Origin: Cupriavidus sp. BIS7
Lineage (GTDB): Bacteria; Pseudomonadota; Gammaproteobacteria; Burkholderiales; Burkholderiaceae
Length of the DNA: 34,584 nt
Assembly (NCBI RefSeq): GCF_000292345.1
Contig: NZ_ALOU01000026.1
Coordinates: 1-34,584 of the forward strand
Direction of reading: 5' to 3'
Part shown: in pieces, positions 1-7,624 of the stretch
Position numbering within the stretch: position 1 is the stretch's first letter
Layout of the letters: every line of letters starts with the position of its first letter
Program-made: the position numbers and the translations under genes
The notes under the pieces: generated by a model
Seen by the model: the letters and a program-made list of their open reading frames with translations, nothing else
The model's database searches: none
Told to the model about the DNA's origin: nothing

Positions 1-62
1 TGCCGCCCCGTCACGGCGCCGAACAGCGCGCCGCCGATTGACCTCAGTGCATCACCAGCCAT
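1..62 (-). CDS. Partial hypothetical protein, N-terminus only
   Basis: An open frame starts with ATG at 62 on the minus strand and runs off the left edge, giving 20 codons (MAGDALRSIGGALFGAVTGR). A GGGG stretch lies about 9 bases upstream of the ATG and could be a weak ribosome binding site. The Gly/Ala-rich, mildly hydrophobic start would fit a membrane or glycine-zipper protein, but too little is visible for a family. It may equally be chance; only the sequence to the left can tell. Confidence 0.35.
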   Translation of the reverse strand, partial: MAGDALRSIGGALFGAVTGR

Positions 63-316
63 TGTTATTTGCCCCGTTCTTAGCTTGACTGAACCTGCTT
101 CCGCGAACGCGACGTCAGCCGCGCTGCGAGCAGAGAAAAAATGACAGAGGCATTAGGGCATATGACACTGAAGGCGTCTCTAGCATTTCAGCGAAAGACG
201 TCGGTGCGGATGGAGATTCCCTGCGTGGCCGACGAGCTGGGAGGGCCTGAGTCCGATGCCGGGCAGGTTGATGGTGGGGGGCGGGATTTTCAGTGAGGAT
301 TGATGCCGCTGGTTTC

Positions 317-423
317 CTTCCCTCGCCCATTTATGGAAGAGGGGCGGGGGAGAGGGCCGGCGACTCAAGATTCAACTTTGGCAAGCGGAATCTCGACACC
401 CTCTCCCGCGCGCGGGGAGCAAC
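317..423. repeat. Rearranged copy of dispersed GAGAGGGG palindromic repeat
   Basis: Positions 338-358 match 20759-20779 exactly over 21 bases (GAGGGGCGGGGGAGAGGG core). A second segment at 399-421 carries CCCTCTCCCGC followed by GGGGAGCAA, which resembles 20677-20708. Here the two segments are in the opposite order to the better-preserved copy at 20661-20779, with about 40 unrelated bases between them. It looks like a degenerate or permuted member of a dispersed intergenic repeat family with no coding capacity. Confidence 0.6.
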
Positions 424-566
424 TAGCGGCATCGCGCAAATCGCACCCCCAACGCACAATTCCACAACCCCCGCAAGCAAAGCCCTGCGAAAGTTGTCTG
501 CCCAAAAAACAGGCAATCAACCTCCAGCCAGCACCGGCGCGGGCTAGCGGGTTGTCAAGAGGGGGA

Positions 567-589
567 TTATCCACGCTCTCTGTGGATAG
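567..589. repeat. Inverted repeat with two DnaA-box-like halves
   Basis: TTATCCACG (567-575) and TGTGGATAG (581-589) each match the DnaA box TTATNCACA, or its complement, at 8 of 9 positions. They form a 7-bp inverted repeat (TATCCAC/GTGGATA) with a 7-base loop. The hairpin lies 47-69 bases downstream of the peroxiredoxin stop on the minus strand, so it may simply act as an mRNA 3' structure. Confidence 0.4.
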
Positions 590-635
590 ATCCCATCCTC
601 CGTGTGGACTACCTCATCTGCATTAACGGGAGCGT

Positions 636-1289
636 TTACTTCGGCTGTGCCACCGTGCGCAGATAGGGCTTGTGCGTGGTGAAGCCCTGTGGATATTTTT
701 TCTTCGCGTCTTCGTCCGAAACCGAAGTCGGGATGATCACGTCGTCGCCCGGCTTCCAGTTAACCGGCGTGGCAACGGTGTGCTTGGCATTCAGTTGCAG
801 TGAGTCGAGCAGGCGCATCACCTCGTCGAAATTGCGCCCGGCGCTCATCGGGTAGACCAGCATGGCCTTGACCTTCTTGTCCGGGCCGATCATGAACACC
901 GCGCGGATCGTTGCGTTGTCCACGGCCGTGCGCGGGCCGCCGCTGGCTTCGGGGTGAATCATGTCGTAGAGCTTGGCCACCTTGAGGTCGGGGTCGCCGA
1001 TCATCGGGTAGTTGATCTTGGCGCCCTGCGTTTCCTCGATGTCCTTGACCCAGCGCGAATGGTCATCCACCGGATCGATCGACAAGCCGATGATCTTGGT
1101 ATTGCGCTTGTCGAACTCTGGCTTCAGCTTGGCCATGTAGCCGAGTTCGGTGGTGCAGACCGGCGTGAAATCCTTCGGGTGCGAGAACAGGATGGCCCAG
1201 CTGTCGCCGATCCATTCGTGAAAGTTGATCTTCCCTTCTGTGGTGTCGGCGGTGAAATCCGGTGCTACCTCGCCAAGTCGGATTGCCAT
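636..1289 (-). CDS. 1-Cys peroxiredoxin (Prx6 type)
   Basis: Thiol peroxidase of 217 residues that reduces H2O2 and organic hydroperoxides in the cytoplasm. The peroxidatic cysteine is in PVCTTE (about residue 45), preceded by the HPKDFTP block typical of the Prx6 subfamily. It is the only cysteine in the protein, so there is no resolving cysteine and an external thiol must regenerate it. The long C-terminal arm ending KKKYPQGF...PYLRTV is also typical of Prx6. The start at ATG 1289 is chosen because AAGGAG stands 7 bases upstream and homology begins there; the open frame continues upstream without family similarity. It is transcribed in the same direction as the downstream-mapped dehydrogenase genes, but nearly 190 bp separate them, so it is probably a separate unit. 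Confidence 0.93.
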   Translation of the reverse strand: MAIRLGEVAPDFTADTTEGKINFHEWIGDSWAILFSHPKDFTPVCTTELGYMAKLKPEFDKRNTKIIGLSIDPVDDHSRWVKDIEETQGAKINYPMIGDPDLKVAKLYDMIHPEASGGPRTAVDNATIRAVFMIGPDKKVKAMLVYPMSAGRNFDEVMRLLDSLQLNAKHTVATPVNWKPGDDVIIPTSVSDEDAKKKYPQGFTTHKPYLRTVAQPK

Positions 1290-1474
1290 GGTCGTGCTCC
1301 TTGGTTGGGGAATGGTCGTGGAAAGGTCCTGAAAGTCCGCGTGGCCGTCTGCGCGGCGAACATCCAGTATAGGAACTGGATTTCCAACAGGCTCGTCAAT
1401 TGGCCTTCCTCCATGTGGAGGATGGCAGGCCCGACGCAGGCCATGCCGGTATCGCAGGCGCCACTCCATCCGTG

Positions 1475-2608
1475 CTACTCGGGTCGCTCCAGATCCTCGA
1501 TGACCGCGCGCAGGAACCTGGCCGCCTCGCCGCCGGTGACCACGCGATGGTCGAACGTCAGCGACAGCGGCATCACCCGGTGCACGGCTGGCACGCCGCC
1601 CGATGCCACCACTTCGTCACGTATACGCCCCGCGCCGAGGATGGCTACCGTGGGCGGCACGACGATGGGCGCCGCGTAGCGGCCGGCGATCATGCCGAAG
1701 TTGGACAGCGTGATGGTGTTGCCGCGCATCTCTTCCGGCGCGATGGTGCGCGCGACGATGTCGGCGCGCATGCGGTCCAGCCCGGCGCGCAGGTCGGCGG
1801 CATCGCGCTTGCCCACGTTGCGCAGCACCGGCACGAACAGGCCCTCCGGCAGGTCGGCCGCAATGCCCACGTCGATCCGTTCGAGCAGGTGGCGCCGGCC
1901 GGTGCGGCCCTCGTACCAGGCATTGAGCACGGGCTCCGCGCGCACCCCGGCTACCAGCGCACGCACCAGACGGATCGTGATGTCATGGCCGGCCGACGAC
2001 CTGCCGGTGGTCTGCCACGCGTGCAGGTCTGCATCGTCCATCACCGTCGCGGCGGCGACTTCGCTCTGCGCGCGCGCCATGTTCTGCGCCATCGCACGGC
2101 GCACGCCGCGTATCACGTCGGGAGCGCCAACATCGGCCAGCGTGGTAGCCACGCGTTGCACATCGGTGGCCGTGATGACGCCATCGTGGCCGGATGGCGT
2201 GACCATCGACAGGTCGACCGACAGCTTGCGCGCCAGCGCACGCACGGCCGGCGTGGCCTTGATGCCGTGCCCGCCCGCGAGGCCAGCCGCACCCACGCGC
2301 GCAACGCCTTCGTTGACCACCTGGGTGCCCACCTTCACGGCACCCACCACCGTGCCCGCATCGTCGGACGCGCCTGCGCCCTCGAAGCCGACCAGCGGCG
2401 CCCCAAGGTGGACGATGTCGCCGGGCTGCGCGAACAGCTTTGCGATCTGTCCGCCGAACGGGGAGGGGATTTCGACGATGGCCTTGGCCGTTTCGACGGA
2501 CAACAGCGGCTGGTCGGCCGCGATGGTGTCGCCCGCCTTTACGTGCCAGTTGACGATCTCGGCTTCCTGCAGGCCTTCGCCGAGGTCGGGCAGCTTGAAG
2601 ATCCGCAT
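1475..2608 (-). CDS. Dihydrolipoamide acyltransferase (E2) of a 2-oxoacid dehydrogenase complex
   Basis: Core E2 subunit, 377 residues, transferring an acyl group from E1-bound ThDP to CoA through a swinging lipoyl arm. It has one N-terminal lipoyl domain (about 1-77, lipoyl lysine K42 in VETAKAIVEI), a peripheral-subunit-binding domain (about 117-155, ending TATDVQRV), and a C-terminal CoA acyltransferase domain. The catalytic histidine is H354 in FDHRVVTGG. The usual HxxxDG motif here reads HRVVTG, with Thr for Asp. GAGGAG lies 6 bases before the ATG. It is the third gene of the operon, 23 bases after E1 beta. The single lipoyl domain and the alpha/beta E1 fit either a pyruvate or a branched-chain 2-oxoacid complex; sequence alone does not decide. 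E3 is not in the window. Confidence 0.92.
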   Translation of the reverse strand: MRIFKLPDLGEGLQEAEIVNWHVKAGDTIAADQPLLSVETAKAIVEIPSPFGGQIAKLFAQPGDIVHLGAPLVGFEGAGASDDAGTVVGAVKVGTQVVNEGVARVGAAGLAGGHGIKATPAVRALARKLSVDLSMVTPSGHDGVITATDVQRVATTLADVGAPDVIRGVRRAMAQNMARAQSEVAAATVMDDADLHAWQTTGRSSAGHDITIRLVRALVAGVRAEPVLNAWYEGRTGRRHLLERIDVGIAADLPEGLFVPVLRNVGKRDAADLRAGLDRMRADIVARTIAPEEMRGNTITLSNFGMIAGRYAAPIVVPPTVAILGAGRIRDEVVASGGVPAVHRVMPLSLTFDHRVVTGGEAARFLRAVIEDLERPE

Positions 2609-2631
2609 CGCTCTCTCCTCTCTAGCTGGTC

Positions 2632-3612
2632 CTAGGCCGCTTCCAGCGCTCGCCGCGCGGCATCGACGATGCGCTCCACGGACGGCATGTAGCTGTGTTC
2701 AAGCCGCGCCAGCGGCACCACCGTGTCTGGTGCGGTCACACGCTGCACGGGCGCGCTGAGCGAGTAGAGCCCCGCTTCGGCCAGATTGGCGGCAATCTCC
2801 GCGCCGAGCCCCGCCGTGCGCGGCGCTTCGTGCACGATCACGCAGCGGCCCGTTTGCGCCACAGACTCAAGAATGGTCTCCATGTCGAGCGGCTTGAGCG
2901 TGGCCACGTCGATCACCGCGGCGGACACGCCTTCGTCGGCAAGCTGATCGGCTGCGGCCAGCGTTTCGCGCAGCATCGCGCCCCAGCTCACCAGCGTGAG
3001 GTCCGTACCTTCCCGCAGCGTGAAGCACGCGTCCAGCGGCAGCGCCTGGCCGTCGTCAACCACCTCCTGGCGAAACAGCCGGTACAGGCGCGTGGGCTCC
3101 AGGAAGATCACCGGGTCGGGGTCGCGGATCGCTGCAAGCAGCAGCCCATAGGCCCGCGCTGGCGACGACGGCATGACCACGCGGATACCCGGTATATGCG
3201 CGAACAAGGCTTCGGGGCTTTCCGAGTGGTGCTCCGGCGCATGTATGCCCGCGCCGCTTGGCGCCCGCACGACCAGCGGGCAGGTAAGACGCCCGCGCGT
3301 GCGGTGCCGCATATGGCCCGCGTGGTTGAGGATGTTGTCGATCGCCGGATAGATAAAGCCGGCGAACTGGATTTCGGCAACGGGCTTGAGCCCCATCGCC
3401 GCCATGCCGATGGCCGCGCCGACGATGCCGCCCTCGGCCAGCGGCGTGTCGATGACGCGCGCCTCGCCGAATCGCGCCTGTAGCCCGACGGTCGAACGGA
3501 ATACGCCGCCATTGACGCCGATGTCCTCGCCCAGCAGCACTACGTCGGCATCGTTGGCCAATGCGTTGGCCAGTGCCAGGTTCACGGCCTCCACCATATG
3601 CAGTTCAGCCAT
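2632..3612 (-). CDS. 2-oxoacid dehydrogenase E1 component, beta subunit
   Basis: Beta subunit (326 residues) of a heterotetrameric ThDP-dependent E1, which decarboxylates a 2-oxoacid and reductively acylates the lipoyl group of E2. Visible marks are the N-terminal transketolase-type block LLGEDIGVNGGVF (about 26-38), DTPLAEGGIVG (55-65, with E60 as the likely residue contacting the ThDP aminopyrimidine), the SPEALFAHIPGIRVVMPSSP segment, and a C-terminal transketolase C domain. The start at ATG 3612 is chosen by homology and by GGGAG about 7 bases upstream. It overlaps the stop of E1 alpha by 8 bases, so the two subunits are probably translationally coupled. Pyruvate versus branched-chain oxoacid specificity cannot be read from the sequence. 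Confidence 0.93.
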   Translation of the reverse strand: MAELHMVEAVNLALANALANDADVVLLGEDIGVNGGVFRSTVGLQARFGEARVIDTPLAEGGIVGAAIGMAAMGLKPVAEIQFAGFIYPAIDNILNHAGHMRHRTRGRLTCPLVVRAPSGAGIHAPEHHSESPEALFAHIPGIRVVMPSSPARAYGLLLAAIRDPDPVIFLEPTRLYRLFRQEVVDDGQALPLDACFTLREGTDLTLVSWGAMLRETLAAADQLADEGVSAAVIDVATLKPLDMETILESVAQTGRCVIVHEAPRTAGLGAEIAANLAEAGLYSLSAPVQRVTAPDTVVPLARLEHSYMPSVERIVDAARRALEAA

Positions 3613-4699
3613 GATGGGCTCCCGTGGTGCCGGTGGTGTCATATTGCCGCGCGGTGTCGAGTTGATCGGCCATCGCGTCGGGCAGCGTCTCGAACAGGCA
3701 ATCGAACATGGCCGAGGCATCGGGATGCGGCGTCGCTAGATAGGTTTCCACCGCCGCGCCCACGGCCTGCTGGCATTCCTTGATCAGTGCTTCCTCATGC
3801 GCGGCATCCCACGCGCCAAGGCTGGCCAGATAGTCGCGCAGCCGCTTGATGGGCTCATTGCGCCAGGCCTCCTTGACCACGGCCTCGTCGCGGTAGCGCG
3901 ACGCATCGTCAGCCGTGGTGTGATCGCCCAGGCGATAGGTCACCGCCTCGATCAGTGTCGGCCCGCCGCCGTGACGCGCGTGCTCGATGGCCGCGCCCAC
4001 GCGCTCGCGCACCGCAATCACGTCGTTGCCGTCGATCTGCTCGCCCGGAATGCCGGCCGCGATGGCCTTCTGCGCCAGTGTGGCGGCAGCGGTTTGTTTG
4101 TGGCGCGGCATCGAGATGGCCCACTGGTTATTGTTGACGACGATGACCAGCGGCACGTGCCATGCGCCGGCCATGTTCATCCCTTCATAGAAGTCACCTT
4201 TCGATGTGCCGCCATCGCCAAGAATGCAGACCGCCACGCGCGGCTCGTGCCGCAGCTTGAACGTATAGGCCACGCCAGCGGCATGGCCCACCTGGGTGCC
4301 GATCGGCACGCAGTTGCCGAAGTCGTACGGCACCGCGGCAAATCCGCTGCCGCGTTCGTCGCCGCCCCAGTACAGCAGGCTTTCGGTCATCGTGACGCCG
4401 CGCACAAACTGTGCGGCATGGTCGCGGTACGACGGCACCAGCACGTCATCGCGCCGCATTACGGTGGCTACGCCTACGCCGATTGCTTCCTGGCCCAGCG
4501 CCGATGCGAACGTGCCGATCTGGCCGGTGCGCTGCATCGCAATGGCCTTGAGATCGAACTGCCGGGTCAGCACCATGGCGCGATAGAGCGGCAGCAGCGT
4601 GGCCGGATCGCGGGCAAAGTCGGGAAGGTCGGACTCGGGCGAGCCCTCGGAGGAAAGGTAACGGGTAAAGCCAATTTCAAAGCGCGCAACAGTGCCCAT
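3605..4699 (-). CDS. 2-oxoacid dehydrogenase E1 component, alpha subunit
   Basis: Alpha subunit (364 residues) carrying the ThDP-Mg site. The ThDP motif is complete: GDGGTSKGDF begins at G161 and ends 26 residues later in NNN (189-191). Upstream are GQEAIGVG (69-76) and the S-Y-R-DH block (90-94) typical of PDH/BCKDH E1 alpha. The start at ATG 4699 is preceded by AAGGGGA with suitable spacing; the open frame continues upstream but without family similarity. It is the first gene of E1 alpha-E1 beta-E2, so the operon promoter should lie in 4700-4858. I found no strong sigma70 site there, only a TACACT hexamer. The alpha2beta2 form differs from the single-chain AceE, so this is likely an additional complex for pyruvate, acetoin-type or branched-chain substrates. 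Confidence 0.93.
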   Translation of the reverse strand: MGTVARFEIGFTRYLSSEGSPESDLPDFARDPATLLPLYRAMVLTRQFDLKAIAMQRTGQIGTFASALGQEAIGVGVATVMRRDDVLVPSYRDHAAQFVRGVTMTESLLYWGGDERGSGFAAVPYDFGNCVPIGTQVGHAAGVAYTFKLRHEPRVAVCILGDGGTSKGDFYEGMNMAGAWHVPLVIVVNNNQWAISMPRHKQTAAATLAQKAIAAGIPGEQIDGNDVIAVRERVGAAIEHARHGGGPTLIEAVTYRLGDHTTADDASRYRDEAVVKEAWRNEPIKRLRDYLASLGAWDAAHEEALIKECQQAVGAAVETYLATPHPDASAMFDCLFETLPDAMADQLDTARQYDTTGTTGAHHG

Positions 4700-4858
4700 G
4701 TGGATGTCCCCTTGTGGTTGCTCACTTATGGTTCGCTGTGTCCTGTGCGGCGCAGCATCTTGTGAACGCTGCTGCCTTTGAGTGTAGGGCACGGAATCGG
4801 GCTGTGGGCGTGCGGTGGCGCACGGGCGCCACGGCATCGACGATGCGCATCGGGCGAG

Positions 4859-5290
4859 TCAGCGACGCCGGTGGCGCTCGGATGGTGGCACCTCACCGCT
4901 GCGAGGCGGATACAGTTTCTGGAACTGGGTGGAGGTGATGCCCATCTGGCCGCGGTCGTCGATGATCGTCATCTCGTGCCATGCGGTAGGCGAGCCGACG
5001 AGCCCCGCGAAGTCCCTCAGTTGCCAGACCCGGCCTGTCTGCGTGTCAAGCAGGAAAGGGCTGCCGCGCGCCTGGGAACTGGCGATGATCTGAAAGCGGC
5101 CCGGCGTTGCGGCTTCCAGCGGATGCCCTTCCACACGCCGCTGCATGGCGATGACGCCCGATGCCGGCGCGGCAGCCGTCGGGCTGCTGCCGGCTGCGGC
5201 GGTGGTGGATGCCGCCGGCTTGTCCTGGCCTCCGCACCCTGTCGCGGCTGCAATCGACAGACAAAGCGCGCAACGTGTCGCATAGCGCAT
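4859..5290 (-). CDS. Small lipoprotein of unknown function
   Basis: A 143-residue protein with a lipoprotein signal: basic start MRYATR, hydrophobic CALCLSIAAA, then T-G-C with C19 as the lipidated cysteine. A low-complexity Ala/Ser/Thr/Pro linker (about 25-50) follows, then a compact domain with FLLDTQTGRVWQL, a pattern often seen in small envelope proteins that report a WQL/TGRV beta motif. GGGAGG lies 6 bases upstream of ATG 5290; the longer open frame has no support. It is divergent from the methyltransferase gene and upstream of, but about 160 bp from, the E1 alpha start. No function can be assigned. Confidence 0.8.
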   Translation of the reverse strand: MRYATRCALCLSIAAATGCGGQDKPAASTTAAAGSSPTAAAPASGVIAMQRRVEGHPLEAATPGRFQIIASSQARGSPFLLDTQTGRVWQLRDFAGLVGSPTAWHEMTIIDDRGQMGITSTQFQKLYPPRSGEVPPSERHRRR

Positions 5291-5437
5291 ACGGGCCTCC
5301 CGGGTCTTGTTGTTCCAGAGCCATTCCAGAAAGCTTAGGCGGGAGTTGGCGGTGCGCCAACGCCTTGGGTGGGGGGCCGCATGATCGCGCGAGATCTCCC
5401 CATCAGCAATGCAGTGTCTTGCCGTTGCCACGCGGGC

Positions 5438-5452
5438 GGCGTAACGTACGCC
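5438..5452. repeat. Palindrome at the translation start of the methyltransferase gene
   Basis: GGCGTA-ACG-TACGCC is a perfect 6-bp inverted repeat with a 3-base centre, ending 4 bases before the ATG at 5456. It occupies the place where a ribosome binding site should be, and no good Shine-Dalgarno is otherwise visible. It could be an operator or a start-masking hairpin. Confidence 0.45.
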
Positions 5453-5455
5453 ACC

Positions 5456-6223
5456 ATGACCGCGATCCATCATGCCGCTGCCCAGGGCTTCTCCGCCCAG
5501 GCCGATACCTACGCCCGAGGGCGTCCCGATTACCCCGCCGAGCTTGCAGGCTGGCTGCGCGACACGCTAGGACTGGCGCCGGGCAAGACCGTCGTCGACC
5601 TGGGCGCAGGCACGGGCAAGTTCACGCGCCTGCTGGCGCAGGGCGGTGCCACGGTGATCGCCGTCGAACCGGTTGACGCCATGCGTGCGCAGCTATCGTC
5701 GAAGCTGCCCGATGTGCAGGCGGTGGCGGGTAGCGCGGAATCAATGCCGCTACCGGACGGCAGTGTCGATGCGGTGGTCTGCGCGCAGGCGTTCCACTGG
5801 TTCGCCAACCCGGCTGCCATGCAGGAGATCCGCCGCGTGCTGAAGCCCGGCGGCAAGCTTGGCCTGGTGTGGAACGTGCGCGATGAGTCGGTTGGCTGGG
5901 TGGCCAGGCTGACCGCGATCATGACGCCGTTCGAAGGCGACGCCCCGCGTTTCTATAAGGGCGACTGGAAGCAGGTGTTTCCGGCGGACGGCTTCGGCCC
6001 GCTTGGCCTGACGCGATTCCCGTACACGCACAGCGGTGCGCCAGAGCAGGTGATCGTCGATCGTGTGATGTCGGTCAGCTTTATCGCATCGCTGCCGCAA
6101 GACCAGCAGGACGCCGTACGCGCGCAACTGCGCGAGGTCATTGCCACCGATCCGGCGCTGCAGGGGCGCAACGTGGTGTCGTTCCCGTACAGCACCGAAG
6201 CGTACTGCTGCGAACGGCGCTGA
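5456..6223 (+). CDS. Class I SAM-dependent methyltransferase
   Basis: A 255-residue Rossmann-fold methyltransferase of the methyltransferase-11 type. SAM-binding motif I is VDLGAGTGKF (47-56), the acidic end of strand 2 is VIAVEP (67-72), and motif II/III lies in VDAVVCAQAFHWF (104-116) followed by EIRRVLKPGG (124-133). The start FSAQADTYARGRPDYP is typical of a subgroup that includes trans-aconitate-like and many unassigned methyltransferases; the substrate is unknown. The ATG at 5456 is chosen because homology begins there, but it lacks a good Shine-Dalgarno and is preceded by a palindrome. Its stop directly abuts the stop of the convergent MFS gene with no bases between. Confidence 0.88.
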   Translation: MTAIHHAAAQGFSAQADTYARGRPDYPAELAGWLRDTLGLAPGKTVVDLGAGTGKFTRLLAQGGATVIAVEPVDAMRAQLSSKLPDVQAVAGSAESMPLPDGSVDAVVCAQAFHWFANPAAMQEIRRVLKPGGKLGLVWNVRDESVGWVARLTAIMTPFEGDAPRFYKGDWKQVFPADGFGPLGLTRFPYTHSGAPEQVIVDRVMSVSFIASLPQDQQDAVRAQLREVIATDPALQGRNVVSFPYSTEAYCCERR

Positions 6224-7450
6224 TCAGGTGGCCGGTGCAAGCCGCTCGCGATAGCGCGCGGCCAGGATCTGGCTCATCACCAGTGCCAGCACGGCCGCCA
6301 GCGCGGCGAACAGGTACACGGCCGGATAGCCGCCGTGTTTGGTGATCAGTCCGGCCACCGGGCCGGTCAGGCCGAGCGAAAAATCGAAAAACAGCGCGTA
6401 GGCACCCAGGGCGGAGCCACGATTGGTGGCTGGCACACGCTTGACGGCCTCGATGCCCAGCGACGGAAACACCAGCGAGAACCCGAAGCCGACCACGGCC
6501 GCGCCAGCCAGCGCCTGCCATGGTTCCTGGGCAAGCCATAGCATCGCAAGGCCAGCCGCCTCCACGGCCAGGGACACCAGTGCAACGGGATAGCCGCCGA
6601 AGCGCGTGATGCTGTCGGCCAGCAACAGCCGCGTCACGACGAAGCAAGTGCCGAGCGCGGTCAGCGCCAGCGCCGCGTGATCCCAACCATGGCCTGCGTA
6701 GTAGAGCGTGATGAAGGCCGTGATCGTGCCGAAGCCAACCGAACCGAGCGCCAGGCACAGGCCAAATGGCGACATCGCCCGGAACACGCTGCGGAACGGC
6801 AGGCGTTCGCCCTTGAGGATTGGTACCGCAGCCTGGCGTCGTGCCAGTAGCAGTGAAATTCCAGCGATTGCCGACGTCACGATGCCGATTGCGCCAAGGC
6901 TGCCGTGGCTGGCCAGCAAGACGCCGGCCGGTGCGCCGATGGCCAGCGCGCCGTAGGTCGTCACCCCGTTCCACGAAATCACCTTCGCGGTATGACGCGC
7001 CCCAACGCTGCCAATGCCCCAGGCGATGGTGCCCGTCGTCACAAGACTTTCCCCTGCGCCCAGCATCAGGCGGCCAGCCAGCAGCCAGCCAAGCCCGACC
7101 CAGTCACTGCCCGCGAACAGTGAGGCAACCAGCGTCAGCACGCCGCTGCCCGTGCACAGCGCAAGACCGGTCAGCACCGAGCTTTTGGGGCCCTTCATAT
7201 CGCACAGGCTGCCGGCCCATGGGCGGCTTAACAACGTTGCCAGATACTGGATGCTGACCGCCAGGCCAGCCAGCACCGCGCTGTAGCCGAGGTCCCCATG
7301 CACGAATCCCGGCACCACGGCGATGGGTAGGCCAACGCAGAGATAGATGACGAAGTTGAAAGCGACAACGGAAAGTATGCGGCGGGTCACATTGCCGGTG
7401 GCGAGTTCGCCATGCGGCGGCGTGGCCGGGGTGGAAAGCGGGGCGGTCAT
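6224..7450 (-). CDS. MFS transporter, YhhS/YfcJ-like exporter
   Basis: A 408-residue major facilitator protein with about 12 membrane helices. The N-terminal segment (YLCVGLPIAVVPGFVH...LGYSAVLAG...QYLATLLSRPWAG) closely follows the E. coli YhhS/YfcJ family, whose members are of similar length and are thought to be drug/sugar efflux proteins. The loop between helices 2 and 3, RPWAGSLCDMKGPK, is the family's form of the MFS signature. ATG 7450 has only a weak ribosome binding site. The gene is divergent from the IclR-type regulator at 7625, which makes it the natural target. The exported substrate is unknown. Confidence 0.9.
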   Translation of the reverse strand: MTAPLSTPATPPHGELATGNVTRRILSVVAFNFVIYLCVGLPIAVVPGFVHGDLGYSAVLAGLAVSIQYLATLLSRPWAGSLCDMKGPKSSVLTGLALCTGSGVLTLVASLFAGSDWVGLGWLLAGRLMLGAGESLVTTGTIAWGIGSVGARHTAKVISWNGVTTYGALAIGAPAGVLLASHGSLGAIGIVTSAIAGISLLLARRQAAVPILKGERLPFRSVFRAMSPFGLCLALGSVGFGTITAFITLYYAGHGWDHAALALTALGTCFVVTRLLLADSITRFGGYPVALVSLAVEAAGLAMLWLAQEPWQALAGAAVVGFGFSLVFPSLGIEAVKRVPATNRGSALGAYALFFDFSLGLTGPVAGLITKHGGYPAVYLFAALAAVLALVMSQILAARYRERLAPAT

Positions 7451-7575
7451 TCAGGTCAGGGGGCGCGGGATTGGGCGGGTTCTATGATCAGGTACGACAA
7501 CATAGGGAAAACCCGAGAACGGCAATCATACCGGGAATATGCGCGGCGCGTGCGGCGTGATTGACAACACACAGA

Positions 7576-7601
7576 CCGTTCTATACGGTGAACGGCCGTT
7601 C
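7576..7601. promoter_or_regulatory. Candidate IclR operator: two adjacent palindromes
   Basis: CCGTTCTATACGG (7576-7588, 4-bp arms) is followed one base later by the perfect 12-bp palindrome GAACGGCCGTTC (7590-7601). A TTGACA hexamer at 7561-7566 with TACGGT 17 bases downstream (7584-7589) would place a plus-strand promoter across these repeats. This suggests autoregulation of the IclR-type gene; the -10 element is weak (3 of 6). Confidence 0.5.
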
Positions 7602-7624
7602 CACGTTTGACGCCCGCCAAGTCC

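Larger units (their letters stand above)
63..635. other. Intergenic spacer, no convincing gene
   Basis: About 570 bases lie between the gene fragment at the left edge and the stop of the peroxiredoxin gene. Short open frames on both strands lack ribosome binding sites, recognisable families or consistent codon use. The spacer holds a rearranged copy of the GGGGAGAGGG-type repeat (about 317-423) and an inverted pair of DnaA-box-like sequences (567-589). Neither strand shows a clear T-tailed terminator. Confidence 0.6.

Noticed and set aside
567..589. DnaA-like boxes as a replication origin
   Set aside because: Only two boxes, no AT-rich unwinding region and no dnaA, parAB or rep gene nearby.
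1400..2635. A 411-codon plus-strand open frame opposite the E2 gene
   Set aside because: His/Arg-rich shadow of the E2 reading frame without any motif.
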